From Auriscalpium vulgare (Eukaryota > Basidiomycota > Agaricomycetes > Russulales > Auriscalpiaceae), in NCBI GenBank assembly GCA_019915015.1, contig JAHBBC010000001.1:1798001-1862000 (forward strand): DNA of 64,000 nucleotides. The letters are read 5' to 3'. A program made the position numbers and the translations under genes. The notes beneath the pieces are model-generated. The model made no database searches. It was not told the origin of the DNA and was given only the letters and a program-made list of their open reading frames with translations. Positions 42,763-55,128 of this stretch are shown piece after piece; the first letter of the stretch is position 1; each line of letters starts with the position of its first letter.

Positions 42763-44105
42763 TGCCGGTTTCGTAGTGTATTACAAGGCCCATGTACATA
42801 GACTATCGAAGGGTCCTCCAAGCCGCCGCGAAATTGCGACATCAGGAAAACCTTCCCATGGTAATGGGCGACTAACTAGGGTAACGCGGTAACGTGTCGC
42901 TAGCCTCCCGCTAAAGACAATAATGAGGCTAAGAAATTTCAGAACTTAGACAATGAGCGAGATACTTAACAGGATGTTACCTAGATATGTTAGGAGTCTT
43001 TGGGTTTCAGCAGAAGGCAGGGAGGTCCGTGGACACTGAGAAGTGAAGTCGACCATCCGTCTGCGGGTTATTAGGGAAGCTGACTAATCTCCGGAACCTG
43101 AACGACAGCTTTGCAGATATACAGAGACTCTGTGCGTATAATTGGCTCCTACAGTCATAGGTATACTGCAAAATACCTCATATGCAGCGGCGCGGATCTA
43201 CAGGAGTTTACACGACACTTGAAGCTCGCTAAGTTTTGAAAATGCTCCAATCTCTCAGTACTACTGTATGTACTGAAGACGCGACTCGAGCGCCTCGGAA
43301 GCAGCAGCTCAGACTGGACTCATCACCACGACACAAAGACATTATCTTCACGAAACGACCTCACAAATTTACCTGTCAATACAACAGAATGGCCCAAGGA
43401 ATTTCCGTCAATTCATTCGATGAACTCGTGAGGTCCAGTGCTCCGAGATGCCAGTTAAGCTCCAGACCTGGGGTACCTAACAAACGCTGGCTCGTCAAGT
43501 CGATGTCACGATCCACTCACTCTACGTATGAGACGTGGTTTGCATTCGATCGACCCGACCCGGTCCATGGCCGCTCTTCGGCCAAGGAGGACATGACAGC
43601 TACATCTGGCGGCGTAGCTCAGCATCTCTTCGGACTGCCTGTATAATAAAACAGTGTATGGAGTGCAGCGATGCGAGAGCTGGCATGGACTCGGCAGATG
43701 TCCGAGGATCAAAATTTAGCGCAAGTCGCTTTATTTGCTCTTGTTTGTCTCATGTTGAACTTCGGTCGCTTGAGAGCGGAGCCCCTTCCACCGCCCACCA
43801 TAGCCCACCATCCACTCACGCATTCTCCGCTTTCGACATAAGCAACGAGCAAGAGGTTACGATGGGTCAGTGTTATGGAGCTGTGATCAGCAGCGGAAGG
43901 TTCGTTGGCCCAGGAGTACACTTATTCAGTGACGCTTGTCTTGCTAATGTCTTCGTCGGCACCTCTTGAGTCTTGCGCTCACCCGCAACTAGCACGCGCA
44001 CACGCACTGTCGTTGCCCACAGGATGTGTTTCCCATATCAAAACTGTGCCACGGCAACGTTGTTGCGTCGCGAGCTCCGCCACTGAATCATCGTCGCTTA
44101 TCTTT
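42763..44105. other. Gene-poor, AT-richer spacer
   Basis: 1.3 kb with no gene I can support. Base composition is clearly lower in GC than the genes around it. Confidence 0.5.
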
Positions 44106-44200
44106 GTCTACAGCTGGCGGCGCGCATCGAGATGGACACACAACACCCGCAGTACACCCATCCACGGCTTTACATCAAGCTGACTACGTAGTAAGACTTC
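44106..44200 (+). pseudogene. Possible fragment of an F-box-type protein
   Basis: After a CTACAG acceptor-like site, AARIEMDTQHPQYTHPRLYI is followed at once by a stop. It resembles the stretch after the F-box in large Agaricomycete F-box families (a W/RIE-D-x-PQ-x-RLYI pattern). Downstream pieces to about 44700 include LFGADSV- and DVPWRF-like strings in other frames. Weak. Confidence 0.25.
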
Positions 44201-45712
44201 GCTCCAGTGCAACTCGACTGACCAGCGCCCACGGTAGCCCGAGCATGCGCCGACCGCGTTCAGCGCCCTGCCGAGCGATCGGAGCGGCATTCAAAAGACC
44301 GAGGCGGCGGTGCGGAGGTGGTTGACGATGACGCGACACGAGACGACTCCGCACGCCCTCGTAAATTTGGCGACAACCGTATGTACTTTCTCTCAGCACG
44401 CACGTCTTGTTCGGTGCTGACAGCGTCGTCAGCATGTGCATGGACGTACCGTGGCGCTTCCGCACACCCTCGTTCATGGTTCATGCCGCCACTATGCTGT
44501 CTGTCTTCTGACAACCTCCGCAAGTAGGTGCCGTCTCCTGCTCGCCATTCAGTTATCCTCGGCCTCGCTCACGATCTACCACTTCGCTATATCCCCGTCT
44601 TTTCTATATGTCTCTCTATCGCCTGTCAACGTCGCCCGTCGCTGCGTGCCCGCGAGACCTCAGCGTTGCCACAGCTCGAGCATCCGCGCCAAGTCAAAGT
44701 AGGAGCAGTCACCCGGTGCGTACTGATCGCGTCTTCCATCTTCCATGCGCGCGCAGAGTCTCACACACGACACGCAGACGTCCTGCCCGCTCATCCTGCG
44801 AGGCCGCAAGCACATACTGCGGCCTTCTGCGCTCGGACAGCGCACGACGGAGTGGCGAGTTCGTACACAGCAGCGGTTTTCTGCCCAAGAATGTGTGCGC
44901 GGCCAAGCGGGTGTGAGAGCTGTCGACGCGACGCTGAGGCTTGCGAGGCACCGTCGATGTGAGGCTAGCACAGTACTAGAGTAAAGATAGCGTCGTGTAT
45001 GCCCGGATACCCACAATATAATCGCCATTACCAATTGATAAAGGCCAAATAAGTAGCATCTAAACATCCAGTGGATACGAGCTAATTAGCTGCGCGCGTC
45101 CTGGAAGTACATCCAAGTAATTAGCTGTTGACTACCCACGGACTATCCACTAATAACCACGGATTAGAGGGGGACTAAAATGATGGCTCTAATGACAAGA
45201 TAATTCACTGATGACAGATAATTGTGTAGTCGGTGCTAAATTACTCGCCATTACTCGCCATTATCACAGGACGTTTTCCCTGATGGACTCGAACTCCTCA
45301 GACGCGCTGTTATCTATGTAGAGCGTAAGGAACTCGGCCATCCCTCCTTGAGGTCAACTGCCCATCTCGGTGGCGATGAGAGCAAGCTGCGTGGAACTCA
45401 CAGACATGAATAAGCCCGATACAGAGCCGTCCATATTATTATGTACGCCCAGCTTGTCGTACCCCTAGTGTACATTTCCCCTGCCGCCGCTGCCAGGTGC
45501 CTCAGGCAAAACCTGGCCAGTAAGGCGGCGAAGAAAAATAGCCGAATGAAAGGCGCTTGAGAGGTCACATCATGCGGCGCCCTGAGGAATGCAAGCTGGA
45601 TGATGGGACCATCAACAGTTTGCTCGTACGGGGAATTGCCACGGTGTCGAGGCGCCTGTGGCGTGCGTGAGCGGAACTCATGCCACACGGCCAACAACAC
45701 CAACACCTTGCA
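44201..45712. other. Gene-poor spacer
   Basis: No supported gene. 45236-45263 contains the direct repeat ATTACTCGCCATTACTCGCC. The stretch 45000-45270 is strongly AT-rich with several TAATTAGC-like motifs. Confidence 0.45.
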
Positions 45713-45959
45713 ATGTCTGACTCCGAGCAATACCCTCTTCTCCCATCCACATCGACCGCCGACCCAGAAACACCTCGTGGCGAGGGTATGAGACTGGGAT
45801 AGGGAGGATTGAGTATTGAAGTCAAGCCTAGTAGTCCGGCATGCGGGCGCTGAAGTTTCTGGGAAGAATGCGCTGGCATTGTGCGTTCTGGCTGCATGGA
45901 TTAATCATAGTCCATCCTGTACGAGTATTTTGGTTCGTCGCTTACTAAGTAGCTCGTAG
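45713..45959 (+). CDS. Short two-exon gene or truncated membrane-protein start
   Basis: Exons 45713-45785 and 45832-45959 give 66 residues in frame: MSDSEQYPLLPSTSTADPET, then after the intron a hydrophobic helix (NALALCVLAAWIN) and a stop. The di-leucine PLLP start is typical of vacuolar or Golgi membrane proteins, so this may be the remaining 5' end of a larger gene. It converges on the reverse gene ending at 45974. Confidence 0.35.
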
Positions 45960-45973
45960 CTCGATGAGATCCT

Positions 45974-46312
45974 CTAGTTGTTCAGATATATGCCTGCGAG
46001 CTCCTTGAACGTAGGCAACACCGTCGATAGAATGTCCACCGATTCGTCCTGAATGGGCGAGTAAGTAGTCAGTCAAAGAACTCTCGAGAAGGGTACAGGC
46101 ATTGAACGTCAACACACCCAGATCCGCTTCTGTATCTGCATGCCCTCGTCATGCGAGAAGTTCCGTGCCTTTAACGGGAGCGCAGGCCCCTTCAAGCTGG
46201 TAATCGTGAATGAGCTGCGGTCTCCGGTGGACGGTTTGGCATGAGAGAGCGGCGCGACGACAAACGCCATCGTGCACTGTGGCGTGAGAATCGGGAGATC
46301 ACTGCTCCCGCT
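45974..46312 (-). CDS. C-terminal exons of an uncharacterised gene
   Basis: Two reverse-strand exons (about 46312-46118 and 46048-45974) join in frame to read SSFTITSLKGPALPLKARNF, then HDEGMQIQKRIWDESVDILS, ending FKELAGIYLNN. The coding look is good (helical, no low complexity), but I do not recognise the family. The start is unclear: exons further 5' (46318-46680) contain open frames, and the internal Met at 46267 is a possible short start. Confidence 0.45.
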
Positions 46313-47276
46313 CGACACTTTACACGGCGATCGTCCACTGTGGGGTCACCGCCTTCCGTCTCTCTGCCTCTGACGACGAGCCCTTCCGCCCACAACACGT
46401 GCAGTTCCCCACCGCGTCAAAAGGCTTCTGTATCAATCAAGTACTCCTAGCTGTGCTCCGAGTCGGAGTTGCTCGTGACCACGATTACGGTAGGCCACCG
46501 TTGAAGTTTTGAATAGCTCCGGTGGATTAATTGGATCACTGGCGTCGGGGGCCCTTGGCCCTCTCCATCAGTTTCATCGAATTGTAGGCAGGTGCATCGC
46601 ACCCAGACTCGCACTCCCGTTTCCCTGTCAGTACTGATCCGAAATCGGGTAACTTGGTGCCCACGCTTCCGGCGCAAGAGTCGGGGAAAGATCAGCGAGA
46701 ACTCACCAGAGATGCGCCCAAGTTTGTGTCAACATGTTTCTGCGTGCTCTCATCCTTTGTAGTCTGACGTTCCGATGCATTTGGCACGGATTTGTCGCTA
46801 GGGAGTCAATGTGTGTACGTGTCGCTGTTTCAAATGTCCCCTTGGATATCACTAATTTCTCTGCCGGACAGTACCTTCTTCTGCCGTTGACTGCCAGTGG
46901 GCAAACTTGAAGCCTGTGCACAACATGGCGGTTGGCAGCTCATGAAGCAGTTCACGAAGAAGCGTATGGTGGTGTGTTGTGTTTCACGGTCGACTGTAGA
47001 CACGCAGAACCGCGGCCGAGTTTTGAGCGCTAGGTCGGCAACCTATTCTCATCGTGACCACGGCGTCCATCTCCCCGAATAACTCTCGCGAATCACCATA
47101 GGCACCGCCTGACGAAATCGGTTGACGAATGCCTATAAGTATGTCACGACAAGCTCCCGAATCTCCAACAGCTAGTCTGCTCACTTCGTTTCCTCAGCAC
47201 TGGTTGCTCTGACGATCTTTCGAAACCCTCGACGTTCTTCATTTTATCGATCTCCTTCACGTTCACCTCAGCAGTC
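46313..47276. other. Intergenic, may hold 5' exons of the reverse gene
   Basis: No certain features. A reverse frame at 46677-46447 ends in SNSDSEHS, a plausible exon of the neighbouring gene. The right part is the promoter of the secreted-protein gene. Confidence 0.35.
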
Positions 47277-47926
47277 ATGCGCTTCCCTTCTATCACTACT
47301 ATACTTGCTGTTGCTGGAGCGTCCGTCGCTCCGGTATATGCGACTCCAATTCCTGTCGCACGCAGCAATGTTGTTGCTGGGTATGCGTGAGTAAATCATA
47401 GCTTTCTCAAATACTTGATACTGAGATGCAATAGGGCGCGACAATTCTTTGGCGGGCCGGGTTCGTGGTCTTCCAACAGTCCACTATGAGCTGTAGCTAA
47501 CCAAATGCTGTTTATAGGATTCATCCTGTTACAGGAGGTATTGGTGGCGTCGGAACAGTGACCACGGACTGCACGCCGCACGTCTTCGCGGACCTGAGGT
47601 GAGGAATGCGGTATCATGACTTTTCATAATCTCATCTTCTACCAGGCGCGATAATGGTCTTGACGACATGTGCGTGGTTTTCAACGGTCCACATAGGAGC
47701 TGTAGCTGAATCCAACGCTTTTCATAGCCCAGTAGCGCTCCCCGCATGCACGGATTCCACGACAGCTAGTGTGGCTTCAGCCGTGCCGACGGCCTCAGTG
47801 GTTTCACCGACCACACAGTTGCCAGTTTTCCCCCCGATTGGCCTACCGACTCATATCGTCTTTCCCCCGCTGGGTCTACCGACCCATATAGTCCCGCTGG
47901 ACGTACCGACTGGCCTGGCCCAGTAA
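47277..47926 (+). CDS. Small secreted protein with duplicated exon-intron module
   Basis: Four exons (47277-47386, 47518-47598, 47646-47669, 47728-47926) give 137 residues. A clear signal peptide (MRFPSITTILAVAGASVAPV) precedes a Gly-rich middle (TGGIGGVGTVTTDC) and a Ser/Thr/Pro tail containing two copies of FPPxGLPTHIV. Intron 1 (47387-47517) is unusually long and contains a second copy of the 24-base exon 3 region and its following intron, so an extra mini-exon at about 47436-47461 is possible, though it would break the frame with the splice sites seen. No homologue recognised; candidate effector-like or wall protein. Confidence 0.55.
47436..47727 (+). repeat. Duplicated exon-intron module
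   Basis: 47435-47517 and 47644-47727 align: GGCGCGANAAT, a CNTGGCG/CTTGACG part, GTNCGTGGT, TTCAACNGTCCAC, TATNAGCTGTAGCT and a final TTNATAG acceptor. The second copy works as exon 3 plus intron 3; the first lies inside intron 1. Confidence 0.6.
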
Positions 47927-48512
47927 ATCCGCTGACCGTGGCCGTTCCCCAGAGGTCAGTTATGGTGTACATCCAGGAATTTACCAATGTCATGTATAAA
48001 TTTTCCAGGCATTCAAGGCGTTCCGGCGAGTCACAACTAGAGTGAGAGGCGTAGGTATCATCTATGCGGTGCCCATGCTAATACCCTCGCTAATCCCTAC
48101 TACTGCACTCAGTTTCACGAGGTGTTATTTATTTTGACGTGATTGATGATATTGATGAATATTTCGCGGGTTATCTTTTTCCTTCGGCAATGGACCGATG
48201 AGAGCGAGCTCGAGATGCTGCAGCGAATTCGAGTCCTTCATCGAAGCCTACGCTTTGTCACTAACTTCAACTTCTCAGTGTCACTGTTTCACATGAGTGC
48301 CAGTGCTCAGCATTCTCAAGGCTCAGAATAACTCGTTGGAACGCGTCGTTTCACGTTCTTTGCCTGCATGATCATACCCTCATGCTGCAGCAGATAGAGT
48401 AAAGTAAGATTTATGCGACAATACAACACATACAGCGTTACATGCCCACATACATAACAGGCTCCCACTAAATCGATAGTGCATGTATTTTTAAGACATC
48501 TCTCTCCCCGTA
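47927..48512. other. Convergent intergenic region
   Basis: About 590 bases between the ends of a forward and a reverse gene. AT-rich, no coding signal. Confidence 0.5.
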
Positions 48513-50382
48513 TCATGCACTCGCGCTCACCGCGTCCTTAAGCCCTGGGATGGCATCTAAATCCTCGAGAATCACGCCCTGCGCGCGGCTCTCGGTCGAC
48601 AGGAGCGGAGACACGCCCTTGTACTCGCTCCATAGCCGCTCAATGAGCTGCACAGGGGGGATGCCATAAATCGGCAGCGGCGGCTCAGCCACCAACAGCC
48701 AGACCGCATCGAAGCCCCCCGCTGCGAGAATCGCAAGCATTTAGCAGACCAAGGGAGATGGAGGTGGGGCGCTTACCACCGGGAACACCGCCGCCGATGA
48801 CGCCGGCGAGCGCGACGCTCTCGTCAAGAAGCTTGGTCTGCTGTGCCGGCTCGATCTTCACGCCAGAGAGCCCACCCATCTCACGCATTTTTTTGCGTAT
48901 TTGCTAGTGCGTGGTGTCAATTCAGCGTCCAGGCAGAAGGGACGAGAGGGTTATTACCTCAGTTAGTAGATGGGCCTCGTAGAACGCCTCGAGACAGTGG
49001 GCATGATGTTGCTGCATATTGGGATTTGCGAGCCACTAGCAGCCACATAGGTCAGTCTCACAGGTAGTCCGCGAAGAGGCTCACCTGCACTGATGTAAGG
49101 CTCGAAATGTATCGCACTGTCTCAAGATACGCATCAGGGTTTTGAGAGTGCAGCTCGGACAGGCGCGTCAATGTCTGGCCCAACGACGTGTTCACTTGGT
49201 CGAGACTTGTCCACAGCGAATGCGCTACACATCGTTTCAATACCTCCGTTCGGCAGGATGAAGTGAGCTCACCTTCCGCCGGGTTCTCCTTCCGCCATTT
49301 GAGTACCTGACCTACTAGTAGAGGGGTATTTGATCCCGCATGGATATCCGCGAGGAGGATTCGGGTATGCGGAGGAAGCTTGAACGGCTTCACCTGGTAA
49401 TCCCAAGCCGCGTTGCCCGGCGAGATTGTCGGAAGCAATGGCTGCGTACCAGACTGACATCCAGGCGACACATTTACCTTACGGCAGGTCGGAACGGATG
49501 GCAAAGACACATACTGTATCGTCCATGAGATGCTGTATCACCGCGGGGTTGAACCGCGTGTACAGCTGGCTCCCAAACACGGCGGCGGCGACGTCGAAGC
49601 CGCTGCCCACCTTCCCTTGCGCGAGACAGTGCACGAACTGCGCGAGGTTGTGCGCGAAGCGGTGCGCCAGCGTGACCTCGCCGCCCGCGAGCGCGGCCGG
49701 GGCGATAACGCCGGTGTGGACGAGGAGGGCAGTAACGAGCGAGGTGATGAGCGCGGCGGACGAGCCGAGGCCTGTCTTGGAGACATCCGGGAGGTGGACG
49801 CCGGTCGATGCGAAGGGGGGTATCTTGGAGAGTGACGCGAGCTCGGAGGGGAGGCCGAGCTTGGCGAGCTGGTGGGAAACGGTAAGTTGGCGCCGGGATG
49901 TCGGGAGGGCTTGTCTCACCTGGTCCTGCTGCGAGTAGAAGTCGTTGTCCCCCGCGATGGTGATGGTCAAGCCCTGGGCAAGAGACTGCGACAAGGTAGC
50001 GGCGCCCTTGTCTTCGAGCGCGAGCGACAGCGTCTTCTGCAGCGCGAGGTGCACGAACTTGTTCTTGGACGCCGAGGCGGGACTGCGGGACCTTTAGCCG
50101 CGGACGCCTCGCGAAGAGCACCGGCACGCACCTTTCAACCTGGCTCACGACGACGGTGGGCGGCTGGACACGGTCGTCGACAGTGCAGGTGTATGACCAG
50201 GTTGCATCGAGGAACTGCGGGGATCGGACAGTGATCTGTGCCGGGGCGGCACCGGCGGGCTGGATGACGGTGTAGAAGCGGGAGGAAGTGGAGACAACGA
50301 CGCCGGAGTAGGCTGGGTCGAGGACGAGGTAGCCCCCGGCGAGCAGGACCTTGCCTGGAGAGGACACGACGATGGAGGACAT
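48513..50382 (-). CDS. ERG8: Phosphomevalonate kinase
   Basis: Eight exons on the reverse strand: 50382-50132, 50082-49920, 49868-49515, 49441-49273, 49224-49085, 49035-48958, 48903-48777 and 48721-48513. They give 496 residues in frame. GHMP-kinase features: N-terminal SSPGKVLLAGGYLVLDPAYSG, the ATP-binding KTGLGSSAALITSLV loop, KVGSGFDVAAAVFGSQLYTR, LADIHAGSNTPLLVGQVL and C-terminal GVIGGGVPGAGGFDAVWLLV. It makes mevalonate-5-diphosphate from phosphomevalonate in the cytosolic mevalonate pathway to ergosterol and terpenoids. Length fits fungal Erg8. The exon 2 junction uses an acceptor at 50083 that leaves a short Ser/Ala-rich insert. Confidence 0.93.
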
Positions 50383-51270
50383 GATGGTTCAGCACAAGAA
50401 GGGCCGGACTTGGAATGACCTTTGGCATGGCCGCCGTCTTTCCGATTAGCACGCTCGCTCGCATACTGCCTGCCGCTGACTCAGCAACGCTGCCAGTGCC
50501 CCCATCTTCCATTCCCCCTCTCTTCCGCTTCATGTGCGCTACAAAACGGCGCCTGCAATCACCAGCTGTCCACAACGCTGTCCACAGGCGTGCACACCGA
50601 CAGCGGACTTCCACACGCCTACGCCGTCGCTACCAGCTCGGCTTGGCCATGCTCCAGACAAGTCGGACGTTGACCGTACTCCGACTTGTTCGTTTCGCCA
50701 TCGTTTCACCCTTCCTGCAACCGAACGGGATGCGATATCGATGGCGGAGATGTCTGCCAACGCCAAAACTCACGACATGACATCCGAATACAATGGGGTG
50801 TAGCCACGCAGGCGTTCTCAGCGGAGAAGAAGACTTACGTCCATACCGGCACCGTGGACATAAAACGCCACGACTGGGTGCTGACGGCAGCCTCCGTAGA
50901 CATTGAAGGTCATACATACATAAGTACCGCGCTCTGAAGGGTCTAGATCAGCAGCCCAGAGGTGACCCAGTTTCTTTTTTTACGATCGTGGCCTCCAATC
51001 TTCATCCAAGTGTGCCGCGACCGTCGCCGAGAAGACTTCCGCAGACATATTGAGTGCTAGAGTCGTCCGCATCTAGTGATTCGTGCTCTCGACTGAAGGG
51101 CTTTCCGAGACTCGGCGGCCGGTCGGAGAGACCCGGCATAGCGGCGCCCAACATATTGCCTGCACTTGACCGCCGCCACCGCTACTAGTAGTCGTTCATG
51201 GACGTCATGCACATGGGTGCCATGTTGGGAGTACGCTGGCCCTCTGTGTCAGTCTCTCCCTCCTTCATTG
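50383..51270. other. Divergent intergenic region
   Basis: About 890 bases between the starts of ERG8 (reverse) and metallophosphoesterase copy A (forward). No supported gene. Confidence 0.5.
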
Positions 51271-52838
51271 ATGCACTGTCTTCACACCACCGCTCTTCGC
51301 CGGCTCTGGTTCTTCGTCATCGCGTTCTCTGAGCTCGGCCTCTTCTTCATCTCCACCTCGTCATGCACTTGGCCCGTGCTCCCAGTACGCGCCGCTCTCC
51401 TCTCCCGCTCACCCCTCTCTGATACTCATCCGCTCGCCAGGATCCCCCGGAAGGCGTGCAACGCATTCTCATCGTCGCAGACCCGCAGATCCCTGCTGAG
51501 GGCAACTCGTATCCCGGGCGGAACGCGCTCAGTCAGTTCAACGTGGACCTAAACCTGCGCAAGGCGTGGATGGCCGCGAAGCGCAAACGCCCCGACGCGC
51601 TTATCTTCCTCGGAGACATGGTGCACAATTGGCGAGCGGACATCTCTCAGACCAAGTTGCGTTTCTTCGCTAGCTCATTGGTGCAGACAGCGGACTGACC
51701 GGCATACATCACCAGGTATCAAGCGTCTTTGAACAGATATCACGGCATATTCAATGTCCCGAGTGCCGTACCCACGTATTATGTTGCCGGAGACTACGGT
51801 GTAGGGTACGCGCTTCCCCTGCATTGCTGCGCGCGCAAGCTCACTTGCTTGCACAGGCCCGGGCATATGCCCACAGACACGCTCGACCTCCGACGCGCAC
51901 AGCTGCGCTACAAGACCTCATTCGGGCCTCTGAATCAGCACGTCCAGCTCGCGAACCACTCGCTCGTCCTCGTCGACGCCGTCGGGCTCGCCGTCGCGCG
52001 CCGCAAGCACCCGGACTCCGTGCCCCATGAGCTGGAGGAGCTGCGATTCATGCAATCTCAGTTTACGCGCGGTGCGTACGCATGTGCATCTGCCTGTTCC
52101 AGTTGGGGGTGCGACTCATACTGGCGGCAGACGGGAGAGAGTTGCCCGTGGTGCTGTTCACGCATATGCCTCTCTACCGCCCCGATGGGTCCGACTGTGG
52201 TCCGCTGAGAGAAAAGGGGCGCACTTTCGGCCACCAGAACATGTCGGGCCCAGATACGTCGCGACTGCTGCTGGAGACATTTCAACCGTCTCTCATCTTC
52301 AGGTGCGCGTCCTACAATCCTGTACCATACATTCCAGTTTACTGACGCACGTCTCAACAGCGGAGATGACCACGACTACTGCGCATACACGCACCCTGCG
52401 CCGTCGCTTGCACCCGAGATCACGGTAAAGTCCATCTCGATGGCCGTGGGCGGGCGGCGCGCGGGCTTCCACCTCCTCTCCCTCGCGCCCGCCGCGCCTC
52501 CCGCACACCGCCCGTGCACCCTCCCCGACCCGCACGCTGTGTACCTGCGCATATACCTCCCTCTCTTCGTGCTCACTATCGCGATCGCCGGGTACATGGG
52601 TGCCACCAGGCAGGGCACCGTCGTAGTCACCGCGCATGGCCACGCGTGGGTGGAGATGCGGCCGCTCGAGGAGGGCGAGTATGCGGGGGCGAAAGAGGGG
52701 GACGGTGCGACGGGCTCGGTGATTCGGTGGCGCTCGAGGGTGCCGGGAGGCATGGGGAGGGTGATGGGGGATTTGGGCAGCATTGCTTGGCCGCCGGCAG
52801 CGCTGTATGTCTGCATCGTCGTGTTTTTCTTCTGGTAA
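51271..52838 (+). CDS. Cdc1/PGAP5-like metallophosphoesterase, copy A (metal site degraded)
   Basis: Six exons (51271-51384, 51441-51655, 51716-51805, 51857-52071, 52131-52302, 52361-52838) give 427 residues in frame. An N-terminal signal-anchor helix, a lumenal calcineurin-like phosphoesterase domain (ILIVADPQI, FLGDM, LFTHMPLYRP, FSGDDHDYC) and two C-terminal helices match the ER Cdc1/Ted1/PGAP5 family, which trims ethanolamine-phosphate from GPI anchors. Compared with copy B at 60726, FLGDMMDNGR is FLGDMVHNWR here, and AGNHDVG is AGDYGVG, so the GDxxDxG and GNHD metal-binding motifs are both damaged. The frame is intact, so this is a likely pseudo-enzyme rather than a broken gene. Confidence 0.8.
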
Positions 52839-53205
52839 ATGAATCGCGGTGTCCGGTTTCCACCGGATGCATAATATCGCGCGCGTATGGACTGTGTGTA
52901 CAACATAACATTACTGTAGAACTGCACTAGGACTAAATGGTCACTCTGTATCACGTATTTGTGTACATGAACCCAACCTGTATTGAAGACTCGCACCCTG
53001 GTGCTGAGCGCTGAGAGCCGAGCTCCCACTCATGTCTCAGCCGATCTCGCGTTGCATTCCATGATAAGTGTGGTACATTAGTTGACTACAGTAAATTGAA
53101 TACAGTCTAAGTGTTTAAGTGTCTAACTGGCCGCGGGGATAATATACGAGATGACGCCATGGCAAGGCGAATACTTAGTAGTCTCTCACCAGGTCCATGG
53201 TCTTT
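52839..53205. other. Convergent intergenic region
   Basis: 367 bases between two gene ends; no features seen. Confidence 0.5.
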
Positions 53206-54559
<1,354 letters not shown>

Positions 54560-55128
54560 TGAGTAGATGTGTGGAGGGGCTGAGAGGGAAACTTGAAGTG
54601 CGTTTGATGCCGATAGACATTTTCATGGCCACCTTTTATACAAGCTAACTGTTGCTCAGGTAGGGATACTTAGGCCAGGTGACAAGACGTTAGAGCGGAT
54701 ACATGGGCGGGCTGACAGAGTCAGAGTCGACTCGGGATATTGCTCAGCTCGATCTCAAGGTCAAGGTCAATGCCGAGCCCGGTTTATCGATGATTCGAGA
54801 AATGTTGCTACCAGTGCCAGCAGACCATGCACCCAAGCAGAAGTGTAAGGATAAGCGAAGGAAAGGATAGAGCTGATGACAGACTCGGAGGTGGAGATGA
54901 CTGAGAAATTCGAGATGATTATGTAGCAGTTATCGTCACATGACGGTCATATTTAAGTTATTTGTCATTGTCATATTCCGCCTCAATCCTCTGAAATCTG
55001 CAAGCACGATCGTGAACTTTCGACAGTACAGTAATGGAGCACACCAGAGCCGAGAAGCTGCGGCGGCTACTGTGTAGTCAGTATGTAGTCGATGTCCATT
55101 CGCATGAAGCTGAGCCGCCACTTCGACA
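54560..55128. other. Intergenic
   Basis: 570 bases; promoter of the OYE gene to the left and terminator of the GH79 gene to the right. A TCAAGGTCAAGGTCAA repeat lies near 54758-54773. Confidence 0.45.

Noticed and set aside
49474..50382. 302-codon reverse frame through the first ERG8 introns
   Set aside because: It reads through two introns. The spliced model keeps the GHMP-kinase motifs in one frame, whereas the read-through becomes Arg/Pro-rich nonsense.
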